A DNA stretch of 42,343 nucleotides from Acetatifactor sp. (GCA_022511465.1 JAFLRM010000030.1:1-42343); one strand, 5' to 3'. Positions 17,206 to 26,848 are shown, counted from the stretch's first letter. Notes: a model not told the origin generated them from the letters alone. Program-made: numbers and translations.

Positions 17206-18000
17206 ATGGCAATCTTAGAAGTAGAACATATCGAAAAAACTTTTGAACATACCGAAGTGCTGAAAGACATCAGCTTCTCTCTTGAGAAGGGGCAGGTTCT
17301 CTCCATCATCGGCTCCTCCGGAAGCGGCAAGACCACACTGCTTAGATGCCTGAACTTCTTGGAACGACCGGATAAGGGGATCATACGCGTAAACGACGAG
17401 ACACTTCTCGACGCTTCCTTGCCCCGGACCAGACAGGAAGCCGAGATTCGCAAAAAACGTCTCCACTTCGGGCTGGTATTCCAGTCCTTCAACCTGTTCC
17501 CCCAGTATACCGCCAGACAGAACGTCATGCTGGCAAAAGAGCTTCTGGCCAAGGAACAACCTGATTACAAAACCCGCAAGAAAGAGATACACGCAGAGAT
17601 CGAAACACAGGCGGAAACCCTATTAAAACAGATGGGGCTTGGCGACCGCATGGACAACTATCCCCATCAGCTCTCCGGCGGCCAGTGTCAGCGTGTGGCC
17701 ATCGCCCGGGCGCTGTCCCTACAGCCCGACATTCTGTGTTTTGACGAACCCACCTCCGCTCTGGATCCGGAGCTGACCGGCGAGGTATTAAAGGTTATCA
17801 AGGAGCTGGCGGACGAGAATACCACCATGATCATTGTCACCCATGAGATGGCCTTCGCCAGAGATGTGGCCAACCAAGTGATCTTCATGGATGACGGATA
17901 TATCCTGGAACAGGGGGATCCCGCACAGATATTTGAGAATCCCAAGGAGGAACGGACGAAGCAATTTTTGGCACGCTACCAGGCTGAAAAGATCTTCTGA
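17206..18000 (+). CDS. ABC transporter ATP-binding protein, polar amino acids
   Basis: This 264-residue GlnQ/HisP-type ATPase powers the importer. It has a Walker A motif (GSSGSGKTTLL, about 36-46), a Q-loop, the signature LSGGQCQRVAIARAL, Walker B ILCFDEPTSALDPE and an H-loop (THEM). It lies 33 bp after the permease and completes a binding protein-permease-ATPase operon. Compared with many homologues it has an inserted stretch after the Q-loop (KEQPDYKTRKKEIHAEI). Confidence 0.96.
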   Translation: MAILEVEHIEKTFEHTEVLKDISFSLEKGQVLSIIGSSGSGKTTLLRCLNFLERPDKGIIRVNDETLLDASLPRTRQEAEIRKKRLHFGLVFQSFNLFPQYTARQNVMLAKELLAKEQPDYKTRKKEIHAEIETQAETLLKQMGLGDRMDNYPHQLSGGQCQRVAIARALSLQPDILCFDEPTSALDPELTGEVLKVIKELADENTTMIIVTHEMAFARDVANQVIFMDDGYILEQGDPAQIFENPKEERTKQFLARYQAEKIF

Positions 18001-18088
18001 TTTTGGGGATTGATTTTTAAGGCTAAATCTGTTTAGCTATATAGTAGGATGCTTTATTATTTATCATGCTGAGAAAGAGGAATGAAAA

Positions 18089-18964
18089 ATGAGTGTACAA
18101 GAATTGAAACCGATCAAAGAGGGAAAGGTTCGTGAAATTTATGACAACGGCGACAGCCTGATCATGGTTGCTACCGACCGTATCAGCTGTTTTGACGTGA
18201 TCTTGAACAACGAGGTGACCAAAAAGGGCACTGTTCTCACACAAATGTCCAAGTTTTGGTTTGATATGACACAGGATATCATCCCCAACCACATGATCTC
18301 CGTGGACGTAAAGGATATGCCTGAATTCTTTCAGCAACCTAAATTTGACGGCAACAGCATGATGTGCCGTAAGCTGGAGATGCTCCCTGTGGAGTGCATC
18401 GTCCGCGGCTATATCACCGGCAGCGGCTGGGCAAGCTATCAGAAGGACGGCACTGTGTGCGGCATCCGTCTTCCCGAGGGATTAAAAGAGTCCGACAAGC
18501 TGCCTGAACCCATCTACACCCCTTCCACCAAAGCGGAGATCGGCGATCACGACGAAAACATTTCCTTTGAACAGAGTGTAGAGTATCTGGAGAAGCGCTT
18601 TCCCGGCAAGGGACAGGAATATGCGGAGAAGCTGCGCGACTACACCATCGCCCTCTATAAAAAGTGTGCGGATTACGCCCTGACCCGCGGCATCATCATC
18701 GCGGACACCAAGTTTGAGTTTGGTCTGGACGAAAACGGCAACATTGTTCTGGGGGACGAAATGCTCACCCCCGACAGTTCCCGCTTCTGGCCCGCAGAAG
18801 GGTATGAGGCAGGACACAGCCAGCCCTCCTTCGACAAACAGTTTGCCCGCGACTGGCTGAAGGCCAATCCCGACAACAACTGGACACTCCCTCAGGACAT
18901 CGTGCAAAAGACCATCGACAAGTATTTACAGGGTTACGAGCTGTTGACCGGAAAGAAACTGTAA
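18089..18964 (+). CDS. purC: Phosphoribosylaminoimidazole-succinocarboxamide (SAICAR) synthase
   Basis: PurC joins aspartate to CAIR in purine biosynthesis using ATP. The 291-residue protein belongs to the longer, yeast Ade1-like form: KEGKVREIYDNGDSLIMVATDRISCFD at the N-terminus, ECIVRGYITGSGWASY in the middle, and LGDEMLTPDSSRFWP near residue 230. The ATG at 18089 follows AAAGAGGAATG. It stands alone between the transporter operon and a strong terminator, not in a pur operon. Confidence 0.97.
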   Translation: MSVQELKPIKEGKVREIYDNGDSLIMVATDRISCFDVILNNEVTKKGTVLTQMSKFWFDMTQDIIPNHMISVDVKDMPEFFQQPKFDGNSMMCRKLEMLPVECIVRGYITGSGWASYQKDGTVCGIRLPEGLKESDKLPEPIYTPSTKAEIGDHDENISFEQSVEYLEKRFPGKGQEYAEKLRDYTIALYKKCADYALTRGIIIADTKFEFGLDENGNIVLGDEMLTPDSSRFWPAEGYEAGHSQPSFDKQFARDWLKANPDNNWTLPQDIVQKTIDKYLQGYELLTGKKL

Positions 18965-18977
18965 GATGCTTAGCAAG

Positions 18978-19025
18978 CAGCCGACACCTCCACATGGATC
19001 ATATCAGGAAGTGTCGGCTGTTTTA
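18978..19025 (+). terminator. Terminator after purC
   Basis: CAGCCGACAC (18978-18987) pairs perfectly with GTGTCGGCTG (19011-19020), followed by TTTTATT. It lies between convergent genes. Confidence 0.85.
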
Positions 19026-19054
19026 TTCATTCTATATATTCCATCGTTCGCCTG

Positions 19055-19579
19055 TCAATCATTCACTACTTCTATCTGGCACACTTTCATCGCCTCCAGC
19101 GCATTTTTGTGGCTTTCCGGTGTCACACCCGCACAGCAGGACGCATCCACCACAATTTTTACCTCCGGCAGAAACGCCTTGATAAGCATTGCGTTGGAAA
19201 TCACGCAGATGTCGGTACACAATCCTACCAACGTGATGCTTTGAATAGCTTCCTTGTCATTTTCCTGATGTAACATTTGTCCCAATTCCACAGATCCGAA
19301 AGCAGGCTTATCAAAAATTTCTCCCTGAATCAGGGGCTTTAAACCGTCACAAATTTGCCAGCCTTCCGTCCCTTCGATACAATGCGGAACCGGCAGGTTG
19401 TGTCCCTCCTGTGTCTCCATATAGTAGTCCTGATGGGTATCCCGGGTAAACCAAACCTTTCCTGGGAAGCTTTTTACCTTTTCCAGCACTTTGGGCACAA
19501 TGGCTTCCGCCTCCGCAGTTCCCAATGCCCCATCAATAAAATCATTCTGCATATCCACTACGATCAAAATATCCTGCAT
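19055..19579 (-). CDS. Nicotinamidase-like isochorismatase-family hydrolase
   Basis: This 174-residue cysteine hydrolase has the triad D9 (IVVDMQNDF), K91 (FDKPAFGS) and C125 (CTDICVISNAML) of the isochorismatase family. Metal-site residues fit nicotinamidases (D47 and H49 in TRDTHQDYY, then H60). The likely reaction is nicotinamide to nicotinate for NAD salvage. Its ATG lies 18 bp after the ABC-F gene with a good AAGGAGAG, so the two genes form an operon although no functional link is evident. Confidence 0.85.
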   Translation of the reverse strand: MQDILIVVDMQNDFIDGALGTAEAEAIVPKVLEKVKSFPGKVWFTRDTHQDYYMETQEGHNLPVPHCIEGTEGWQICDGLKPLIQGEIFDKPAFGSVELGQMLHQENDKEAIQSITLVGLCTDICVISNAMLIKAFLPEVKIVVDASCCAGVTPESHKNALEAMKVCQIEVVND

Positions 19580-19597
19580 AATCTGCTCTCCTTTTCC

Positions 19598-21511
19598 TTA
19601 CATGATATCTTCTGTAACATCATACCATTCCAGACAGCTCTCTGTCCAGCGATTCCATGCCTCCTCTAAAGCGGAAACCGACATTACAACCTCTTCTGTT
19701 TGCAGGGACTTTGTTCCTGTCTCTTGCTCCATCCCCGCTGACTTCTTCTCTCCCCACGCATGTAGTTCCTTTTCCTGCCTCTGCCTCTCGCCTTCTTCCC
19801 ACTCCTGCCACAACTGTTCCACCCGCTCTCTGGCCGCCTCCATAGGCTCCGCGGCCAAGCGCAGTCTCCAATCCCAATAGGCAGTCTCCGTGCTGATCTC
19901 TCCCAGAAAGTGCCGCTCCGCCTTGGGAACCGCTTTCAGCCCCGCCAGCATGGCCTGATCCTCCGCCTGGATCATAGCCGCCAGCTCCGTGCCCTTTTCT
20001 CCGCGGCTCCTCTTCAAATAGTGCTCATATCCAAAAGGATAGTACATCACGGAATTCCCGTCAAACACCAAGATAGCGTCCGCAACCTGACGGATAAAAT
20101 ATCGGTCATGGGAGATAAAGAGAATCGTCCCTGTATACGCCTGAAAAGCCGACTCATAAGTCTCCTTCGCCGGAATGTCCATATGGTTGGTGGGTTCGTC
20201 CAGCAAAAGCAGGTTAGGGCGCCCCGTAAGAAGCTCCGCCAGCACCAGCCTTGCCTTCTCACCGCCAGATAAGTCTTCCACCCGCTTGGCGCCATCCTTC
20301 CCCCGAAACAGGTAGGCTCCCAGCGTCTGACGCACCTGCTTCTCCGTCAGGGAGGGAAAGAGATCATGAAAATGCTCCACCAATGTTTTTTTCGAGGATA
20401 GGGACGCCGACTGTTGGTCAAAATAGCCCAACAATGTGCGGTTTCCCAGCGTACACTTTCCATCCAGCGGCTCTATCAGTCCCGCTACAGTCTTTAGAAA
20501 CGTGCTTTTCCCAACACCGTTATCCCCAATGATGCCAATCTTTTGGCCGCGGCGCACCCGCAGTGACAACTCTAAAAGCACCTTGTCGTACCCAATCTTT
20601 AAGTGCTCTGCCTCGACCATCCATTTGCTCCCGGGTAACAGCGGTTCCAGCTCACCGGTAAAAATGTGTACGTCGTCCTCCTCCGGCTTCTGAATCCGCT
20701 CCATCCGGTCTAAAATACTCTTGCGTGATCGGGCGAAGCTGGCTTTCTTCGGCTTATTTTTAAACTGCTCCACCAGCGATTCCAACCGTTGTATCTCCGC
20801 CTGCTGCCGCTCATAAGCCTTCCGCTGAAGTGCAATATCCTTCCGCTTCTGCTCCCTGTAATGCGTGTAATTGCCCGGATAACGCTTTAGGCGGCCATTT
20901 TGCAGCTCATAGACCACATCCACCACCTGATCCAGAAAGAAGCGATCGTGGGACACCATGACCACAGCCTTGTCATAGCGTTTCATATACTGCTCCAGCC
21001 ACTCCATCGTCTGTACATCCAAATGATTGGTGGGCTCGTCCAGAAGCAGGATGTCCGGCTTCATCAAAAGCAGCCGGATCAGGGATATCTTGGTCTGCTC
21101 CCCGCCGGAAAAGGAGGAAAGCTTTCTTCCCTTCTCCTCCTTGGAAAAGCCAAAGCCGGTAAAGAGCCTGTCATACTCCATCTCATAGGCAAAACGCTCC
21201 CTGGAAAAGGGATCCTGCTCCTGACATCCTTCCAACAGAAGCTCCTCCACCGTCTTATCCCGGTCCAGACGGCTGCTCTGGCGCAAGAGCCCCACTGTAG
21301 CCCTTCGGGAGCCGCTGATCGCCGGGGTCGTCTGTCGGTCATCCCGATCAGGCTCAATCTCCCCGGCGATCAAGCGAAGCAACGTGGTCTTCCCCGCGCC
21401 GTTTCGCCCCACCACGGCAATCTTCTCCGTGCCTCTTATCTCAAAATCAATATGGGAGAGAATAATCTGCCCTCCGGCAGTCACCGTCCCATTTACAATC
21501 TGATATAACAT
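19598..21511 (-). CDS. ABC-F family ATPase (ribosome-associated type)
   Basis: This 637-residue soluble protein has two ABC domains and no membrane segments, as in ABC-F proteins that act on the ribosome in translation rescue or antibiotic protection. Domain 1 has GRNGAGKTTLL (35-45), FSGGEQTKISL and LLLDEPTNHLD. A helical interdomain linker (about 225-290) is rich in K, R and E (YREQKRKDIALQRKAYERQ). Domain 2 has GDNGVGKSTFL, LSGGEKARLVL and LLLDEPTNHMD. A C-terminal tail of about 130 residues is Glu/Trp-rich and coiled. Whether it confers resistance cannot be told. A perfect inverted repeat lies upstream at 21575-21594. Confidence 0.92.
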   Translation of the reverse strand: MLYQIVNGTVTAGGQIILSHIDFEIRGTEKIAVVGRNGAGKTTLLRLIAGEIEPDRDDRQTTPAISGSRRATVGLLRQSSRLDRDKTVEELLLEGCQEQDPFSRERFAYEMEYDRLFTGFGFSKEEKGRKLSSFSGGEQTKISLIRLLLMKPDILLLDEPTNHLDVQTMEWLEQYMKRYDKAVVMVSHDRFFLDQVVDVVYELQNGRLKRYPGNYTHYREQKRKDIALQRKAYERQQAEIQRLESLVEQFKNKPKKASFARSRKSILDRMERIQKPEEDDVHIFTGELEPLLPGSKWMVEAEHLKIGYDKVLLELSLRVRRGQKIGIIGDNGVGKSTFLKTVAGLIEPLDGKCTLGNRTLLGYFDQQSASLSSKKTLVEHFHDLFPSLTEKQVRQTLGAYLFRGKDGAKRVEDLSGGEKARLVLAELLTGRPNLLLLDEPTNHMDIPAKETYESAFQAYTGTILFISHDRYFIRQVADAILVFDGNSVMYYPFGYEHYLKRSRGEKGTELAAMIQAEDQAMLAGLKAVPKAERHFLGEISTETAYWDWRLRLAAEPMEAARERVEQLWQEWEEGERQRQEKELHAWGEKKSAGMEQETGTKSLQTEEVVMSVSALEEAWNRWTESCLEWYDVTEDIM

Positions 21512-21574
21512 ATGGCCTTACCACCCCATACTTCCATATACAGTAACATTACATGCCAGTCTTACAGGTACTTT

Positions 21575-21594
21575 CATGTGTGCGGTCACACATG
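21575..21594. promoter_or_regulatory. Perfect inverted repeat upstream of the ABC-F gene
   Basis: CATGTGTG-CGGT-CACACATG has 8-bp perfect arms. It lies 64 bp upstream of the ABC-F start, in the gap after the GyrI-like gene. No T-run follows on the minus strand, so an operator or leader-RNA hairpin is more likely than a terminator. Confidence 0.4.
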
Positions 21595-21625
21595 TATTCA
21601 ATTCTGATTTATATCAAAATGTATA

Positions 21626-22267
21626 TTAACCCTCTCCCTTATCTTTTATCGGATGCCGGATCACTGTCTTCCGCTTGTCCGGAGCAACTTTTCTGGCATC
21701 GCTCAGATAAATCTCATGATGATACCTCTGAGCAGTGATATCCAGCACATATCCCTGCTCTTCCATAAACCTGTGCATAGTTTCCACAGTTACCGGTTCA
21801 TCGTCATACGCTCCAATGTGCATACACTGCACGCACAGACCCTCCTCATAAGTCAGAAACTCAACCTTCGAAAAATCCTGCTTCTTCTTTGCTGTTGCCT
21901 CCGCTATAGCCCAATCAAAATCTTCCTTCGTCACAAAGTCCGGCAATCGAATGACGGATATCCACTGGAACTTATCCTTATGAGCATAATCGATTCCGGA
22001 AATACCGTCCTGCCACCAGAAGCCTTCCAGCGGGGGGACCACATAATCGAAATACCCTTCAATCTGATGGTCGCCTTTCTTACTCATCTTAATGGTAAAT
22101 GCTATCCCGTAAAGAAGCCCAATGGATTCCTTATACTCCCCACCTTCTTCGTTCGGATCACCACTCCCGCGCACAGCCAGATAATTCATCTTAGGAACAG
22201 TTACAATTCCGGGCTTTGATTTCGGTAAATAAAACTCTTTATATTCTTTCTTGTAATCAAATGCCAT
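21626..22267 (-). CDS. GyrI-like small-molecule-binding domain protein
   Basis: This 213-residue protein begins MAFDYKKEYKEFYLPKSKPGIVTVPKMNYLAVRGSGDPN and carries the GyrI-like/SRPBCC-related layout, with EGFWWQDG, DKFQWISVIRLP, CVQCMHIGAYDDEP and GYVLDITAQRYHHEIYLSDARK. The latter signature is common in stand-alone GyrI-like proteins that bind or hydrolyse small hydrophobic compounds. The start was placed at the second ATG (22267), because GAGGGGAG has normal spacing to it and touches the first ATG at 22276. It is probably followed by the ABC-F gene in the same direction. Confidence 0.85.
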   Translation of the reverse strand: MAFDYKKEYKEFYLPKSKPGIVTVPKMNYLAVRGSGDPNEEGGEYKESIGLLYGIAFTIKMSKKGDHQIEGYFDYVVPPLEGFWWQDGISGIDYAHKDKFQWISVIRLPDFVTKEDFDWAIAEATAKKKQDFSKVEFLTYEEGLCVQCMHIGAYDDEPVTVETMHRFMEEQGYVLDITAQRYHHEIYLSDARKVAPDKRKTVIRHPIKDKGEG

Positions 22268-22531
22268 TATCTGCATCTCCCCTCTGTCTTTTCACATGTT
22301 CTTTCACGGTTTCCATGACCGGAGCATTTCTGCAGTTCATTCAGAGCAGTTTTATCTTTTAAATAAGCTGCCCGTTTCTTTCTGCTCTGCATACGATGCT
22401 TTCCTCTAGAATTATAGCACATTAACGCAGTTTGCGTTATAATACTTTTGTATATACCGCACCTATTGTGTTGTGGTTATTGTGTTGTTTGCATATACTT
22501 TATGATTTCCAAAAGAATAAAGGAGCCTGCC

Positions 22532-23521
22532 ATGAAGTACTACCTTGCCCCCATGGAGGGGATTACCACCTATATCTTTCGGAGCGCGTATCACCGCCAC
22601 TTTGGCGGAGTAGACAAATATTTCACGCCCTTTATTTCCAATAAAGGCCTTTCTTCCAGAGAACGAAACGACGTTTTACCGGAGCACAACGTGGGCATCT
22701 CGCTGGTACCGCAGATCCTCACCAACCGCGCGGAGGAGTTTCTGGCTATTGCCGAACAGCTGGCCGATTATGGCTACACAACTGTAAATTTGAATCTGGG
22801 TTGTCCCTCCGGCACGGTGGTTGCAAGAAAGCGGGGGGCCGGTTTCCTCAGTATTCCGGATGAGCTGGATCGTTTCCTAGATGAAATTTACCGCAAATGT
22901 CCCCTGGAAATTTCCATCAAAACCCGTGTTGGCATGTCCGACCTGACAGAATGGGAGGGACTTTTGTCCATCTATGAAAAATATCCTGTCTCCGAATTGA
23001 TCGTGCATCCCAGACTGCAGACAGAAGGGTACAAAGGTACGCCCCACAGGGAGGCATACGCCCGCGCGGAAGAACGTTTACAGACTCCGCTCTGCTACAA
23101 TGGGGATATTGACTCTGTTGTCGCCAGAGACGGACTTCTGCAGGAATTCCCGCAGGTCGCCGCTATTATGATCGGAAGGGGAATTTTGAAGCGGCCGGAA
23201 TTGTTGGAAGAGTTGAAAGAAACGGAGATAACATCTGCGGAAGTTTTTCCGTCATCGGGTCAAGACGCTCAACCACCCACAAGAACTAATTTAGAGGTGC
23301 TCAAGGCTTTTCACGATGAAATCTTGGAGGGCTATATCCAGATCATGTCCGGCGACCAGCCCACCCTCTTTAAAATGAAGGATCTCTGGACTTTTTTGAG
23401 CTCTGGCTTCGAAAACTCCGAGAAGTGTTTGAAGAAAATACGCAAGGCCAACCGCATCGGAGATTATCGGAGTGCGGTGGAAGAGGTGTTTGAGAGAACA
23501 AAAATATGGACTATGGGTTGA
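22532..23521 (+). CDS. tRNA-dihydrouridine synthase family protein
   Basis: This 329-residue flavoenzyme reduces uridines in tRNA D-loops. The N-terminal TIM-barrel signature is MKYYLAPMEGITTYIFRSAY, the catalytic cysteine sits in NLNLGCPSGTV, and FMN/RNA-binding parts include ISIKTRVG, LIVHPRLQTEGY and YNGDIDS...IMIGRGIL. The start at 22532 has AAGGAG eight bases upstream; the longer frame from 22448 adds an unlikely hydrophobic stretch. It belongs to the DUS family branch common in clostridia; the exact uridine target is unknown. Confidence 0.92.
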   Translation: MKYYLAPMEGITTYIFRSAYHRHFGGVDKYFTPFISNKGLSSRERNDVLPEHNVGISLVPQILTNRAEEFLAIAEQLADYGYTTVNLNLGCPSGTVVARKRGAGFLSIPDELDRFLDEIYRKCPLEISIKTRVGMSDLTEWEGLLSIYEKYPVSELIVHPRLQTEGYKGTPHREAYARAEERLQTPLCYNGDIDSVVARDGLLQEFPQVAAIMIGRGILKRPELLEELKETEITSAEVFPSSGQDAQPPTRTNLEVLKAFHDEILEGYIQIMSGDQPTLFKMKDLWTFLSSGFENSEKCLKKIRKANRIGDYRSAVEEVFERTKIWTMG

Positions 23522-23527
23522 GCTGAT

Positions 23528-23541
23528 CGAGAGATCTCTCG
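23528..23541. terminator. Palindrome between convergent dus and Nudix genes
   Basis: CGAGAGATCTCTCG is a perfect 14-bp palindrome seven bases after the dus stop codon. It lacks a clear T-run, so termination is only suggested by position. It contains a GATC site. Confidence 0.35.
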
Positions 23542-23600
23542 TAATCCATCTAATAATCTTGAGATGATAAATAGTGAATATAAGTTGCACTTCCAGATAT

Positions 23601-24008
23601 TCACCATATTGAGGCACGCTTTAGTTTCTCGATCAAATCTTTGTCCGCCGGCAGCCAGTCCACCGAATCAAGTTCCTCCTTGGACAGCCATCTGGCCGCC
23701 TCATGCTCTTTTAGCACCAGATCTCCGGTTTTGATCGTACAAAGGAAGCATTGCATGGAGAGGTGGAACCGGGGATAATCATATTCCACCATGTCAAAAA
23801 GCTCTCCGACTTCTATCTCCGTGTCCAGTTCTTCCCGAATCTCACGGACCAGGGCCCGTTCAGAGCTCTCGCCCTGTTCAATCTTACCGCCGGGAAACTC
23901 CCAACCATCCTTAAATTCTCCGTAGCCCCGCTGGGTGGCGAAGATTTTGTGATCGGACTGGATGATGGCTGCGACTACGTGGATGGCTTTTCTGCATGTG
24001 TTTTCCAT
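23601..24008 (-). CDS. Nudix hydrolase (MutT-like)
   Basis: This 135-residue protein has a complete Nudix box at residues 41-63, from G41 through E47 and R55-E56 to E59-E60. The N-terminal HVVAAIIQSDHKIFATQRGYGEFKDGWEFPGG is like MutT/8-oxo-dGTPases and CTP pyrophosphohydrolases. Its ATG follows the methyltransferase stop with a 3-bp gap and uses a ribosome binding site (AGAGGGA) inside that gene's end, so it is the last gene of the restriction-modification operon. Nucleotide-pool cleaning is the family role; a specific link to 5-methylcytosine metabolism is only inference. Confidence 0.9.
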   Translation of the reverse strand: MENTCRKAIHVVAAIIQSDHKIFATQRGYGEFKDGWEFPGGKIEQGESSERALVREIREELDTEIEVGELFDMVEYDYPRFHLSMQCFLCTIKTGDLVLKEHEAARWLSKEELDSVDWLPADKDLIEKLKRASIW

Positions 24009-24011
24009 AAA

Positions 24012-25400
24012 CTATCCCTCTGCATCAAAAATCTCTGACAGTTGCTCTTCCATCTGATTCACAAGATTCACTACAAGTGCATTTCCCATCATAAAACGCC
24101 GTTTATGCACCGGCATCTCCACAGTCTCTCCATCCACAAGACACTCCTTCGTCCAATCAGACGGGAATCCCTGAATACGTTCCACCTCAATAGGTGTAAG
24201 AAGCCTTATCTCACCAGTCTTCTTATCTTTGACGATGTGCGTAGTCCTGTTAAAGGATCCTTCACTTGTGAGCATTGTCCTTGCTGGTTTGTCATACTCA
24301 TCAATCATTGCTACCGGCCCTTCAGAGAATATATATTCATGTCCATTCTTCGCTTTTCGGGGAAGCTTCTTTGCACCCTTCACATACTGCCATGTTTTAT
24401 GTGCTGCATCTGACAACTTCTCATGTGTTTCATCACTATGATCAATATCTGGCGAGGTATAATACAGCCTCTCATTTGGGATAAAGAAACTACTGTCTAC
24501 ATCACCATCTTCCATGATGTCACCAAGTGTTATCTGATCACCATTATAGGATGGTGTAGTCTTTAATGTGTAGATCATTCCATCTTTCATAACACCAGAA
24601 TTCTCAAATGTGAATGAAAAAGAGCTTGATAATTCCCCGATACCTTCCGGTAGTTTCACCACACGAATCTTTTTGTCATCACTGATATCGATCGGAAAGC
24701 TCCTTGCAAAGAACCCATCTGTGAGCAGGAGTTTTCCCATACTCTTCCTATGCAGCTCATCGCCAAACATCCTATTATAATTCACAGCTTCTGTGATCCG
24801 CTTTGCATATGCGGTGTCATCACGGTATGCAAAGATAAATATACGCCGACGCCGCTGCTGATATCCATACTCTGCAGCATTGATGACACGCCATTCGACT
24901 GTGTATCCCAAGTCACGGAAACACGCCAAGATGATCGCAAAATCTCTTCCTCTCTGGCTTGCCGGACTTTTTATGAGTCTATCAACATTCTCCAAGAGAA
25001 CAAACGGCGCTCCCTTTGCTTCCAGCATATCCCTGATATCCCACCACAAGACACCTTTTTTACCTTCCAGACCTTTTGATGTAGCTAGAGAAGAAGCTAC
25101 AGAATAATCCTGGCACGGAAAACCACCAACCAGCAGATTATGGTCGGGTACTGTCTTCTTGTCCACAGCGTTGATATCCACATTAGTCGTGTCATTTCCT
25201 TTAAGATCCAGACAGGTACCAAATCTATTCACATAACAGTCATGCGCCCACTGTATCTTTTTGTCCGCAGGCTCCCACTGACTGAACCATACGGTTTCCC
25301 ATTTTTCCGGTTTCTTGGCATCCTCAATGGACTTAATAGAATTAAGTCCACATCGAAAACCGCCCACACCAGCAAACAATTCACAAACTGTTTTCTTCAT
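24012..25400 (-). CDS. DNA (cytosine-5-)-methyltransferase, predicted GATC-specific
   Basis: This 462-residue enzyme methylates C5 of cytosine to protect DNA from the neighbouring endonuclease. Motif I is ELFAGVGGFRCGL, motif IV GGFPCQDYS with catalytic C96, motif VI ENVDRL with E137 and motif VIII QQRRRRIF. The target recognition region spans about 225-390, and the C-terminal motifs RLLTPIEVERIQGFPSDW and GNALVVNLV are present. Specificity GATC (inner C) is inferred from pairing with a Sau3AI-type endonuclease. It begins 23 bp after the endonuclease gene. Confidence 0.95.
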   Translation of the reverse strand: MKKTVCELFAGVGGFRCGLNSIKSIEDAKKPEKWETVWFSQWEPADKKIQWAHDCYVNRFGTCLDLKGNDTTNVDINAVDKKTVPDHNLLVGGFPCQDYSVASSLATSKGLEGKKGVLWWDIRDMLEAKGAPFVLLENVDRLIKSPASQRGRDFAIILACFRDLGYTVEWRVINAAEYGYQQRRRRIFIFAYRDDTAYAKRITEAVNYNRMFGDELHRKSMGKLLLTDGFFARSFPIDISDDKKIRVVKLPEGIGELSSSFSFTFENSGVMKDGMIYTLKTTPSYNGDQITLGDIMEDGDVDSSFFIPNERLYYTSPDIDHSDETHEKLSDAAHKTWQYVKGAKKLPRKAKNGHEYIFSEGPVAMIDEYDKPARTMLTSEGSFNRTTHIVKDKKTGEIRLLTPIEVERIQGFPSDWTKECLVDGETVEMPVHKRRFMMGNALVVNLVNQMEEQLSEIFDAEG

Positions 25401-25423
25401 CGTATAATCTCCACCTTGGCTTT

Positions 25424-26848
25424 CTAAACCTTGATATTTTCATCTATCTGTTGATAGATATATGTATTGTTCAACCAAAAACACTGCTTTGGATATTGTC
25501 TGCCATCCGGCAACTCATATGTATCCTGAGCATGTGGCCTCACATGGCACACGGGATTCTCCGATGCCTTTGGCAAATTATTTCTTTTTGTTCCATTTAC
25601 CATAGTGACCTGAAGTCCGTCCAGGATGACCTGTTTTGTTCTCTCCCATACAGATTTCACATCATTTTCAAGATCCTCATACGGGATATTCCAGAATTGG
25701 CATCCTCGAAGACGCAGGACATCATTTTTATCAAATTTATATACCACAAACAGGAAGCGTGTCTCCCGGAGATAATTCCCAAATGTGGAATCCTCCCAAT
25801 CTTCCTTGATCAATTCCTGAAATCGAAAGGTTGGAAATGACATACTTTCTTTGATGCGGTCGTTCTTTCCGATCCTGATCGTCTTTACGACAACGCCTGC
25901 CTTTTCAAATTCTTCCGCATGATTTCCCCTTATACCGAGCATCCTGTATGCAAGTATAGCCTCAAGGTTCTTAGGTCTCTTCTCAATCTTAATATTGAAC
26001 TCCATACATAGGTCATTTATGGAATATCCGCGGTATCGATCGATCTTCTCAACAACATAGTCCTCAAAAGAATCAACCGATCCATCCTGTACTATTGGCT
26101 CGTATGTTGCCTTCCCCGGAACGATATAGTTATTTAGCACATACGTCATATAGGAACTCTTGAACGCGAATGCCCTTGGCTTTGCCAGTTCATCGCTAAA
26201 TGGCTGCCTTCTTCGGTCTTTTGATGTGGCAGCCTTTGGTGCTGCACCTAAGTACAGCGTGTCCCCCTCTGACAGTTCATGTGCTTTGCCTGCCTTTATC
26301 TTTGAGACGATGATATAATAATCATGACGGATTATCCTTACATCCTGCTCCGGGGGCGTAAACAATCTAGAGTATCCTATCTTATAGTCTAGGTTATATC
26401 TAATCTCTTTCCTATACTGGTAGTAAATCAATAAGATGAGTTTTGATTTGTTCCATAAATGGCTCTCTTCAAAAGTCTCACCAACCACTTGATAATAATC
26501 AATCATAGTCAATATCAGCCGTTCCTTTGCAGATAAAGAACCATTTTGATTTATCTTATATGGTGTTACCTTTAACTCAACACCGGCTTCATGAAAGTCT
26601 GCTCTCGAATCACTGTTACATTCATAATGGAAAAATCGTTCTTCAATTATCTGACCAAGATTACCCTTATTCCGTTTAGCTTCACTGACATCAGCATTCT
26701 CATAAGAGGCCATTCCTTCCCGTCGCATGCGCTGTTTTCTTTCGTCTTCTTCTATGATCTCACGAAATGTCTTCCCTATCAATCTCTGAGCATAAGCTTC
26801 AATAGAGCTTGGACTTCTTCTATCGTATTCAATCATATGATCCATCAT
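25424..26848 (-). CDS. Sau3AI/MutH-type type II restriction endonuclease
   Basis: This 474-residue enzyme is predicted to cut GATC when the C is unmethylated. The N-terminal MutH-like nuclease core is visible: GNLGQIIEERFF (E69/E70), then D84 in RADFHEAGV and E91-x-K93 in ELKVTPYK, the D-x6-E-x-K pattern shared by MutH and Sau3AI. The C-terminal half (from about residue 270, PRAFAFKSSYMTYVLNNY) matches the second, allosteric domain of Sau3AI (489 residues). The start is the ATG at 26848 with AAAGGAGTG in front; it overlaps the end of vsr by 20 bp, implying coupled translation. Confidence 0.92.
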   Translation of the reverse strand: MMDHMIEYDRRSPSSIEAYAQRLIGKTFREIIEEDERKQRMRREGMASYENADVSEAKRNKGNLGQIIEERFFHYECNSDSRADFHEAGVELKVTPYKINQNGSLSAKERLILTMIDYYQVVGETFEESHLWNKSKLILLIYYQYRKEIRYNLDYKIGYSRLFTPPEQDVRIIRHDYYIIVSKIKAGKAHELSEGDTLYLGAAPKAATSKDRRRQPFSDELAKPRAFAFKSSYMTYVLNNYIVPGKATYEPIVQDGSVDSFEDYVVEKIDRYRGYSINDLCMEFNIKIEKRPKNLEAILAYRMLGIRGNHAEEFEKAGVVVKTIRIGKNDRIKESMSFPTFRFQELIKEDWEDSTFGNYLRETRFLFVVYKFDKNDVLRLRGCQFWNIPYEDLENDVKSVWERTKQVILDGLQVTMVNGTKRNNLPKASENPVCHVRPHAQDTYELPDGRQYPKQCFWLNNTYIYQQIDENIKV

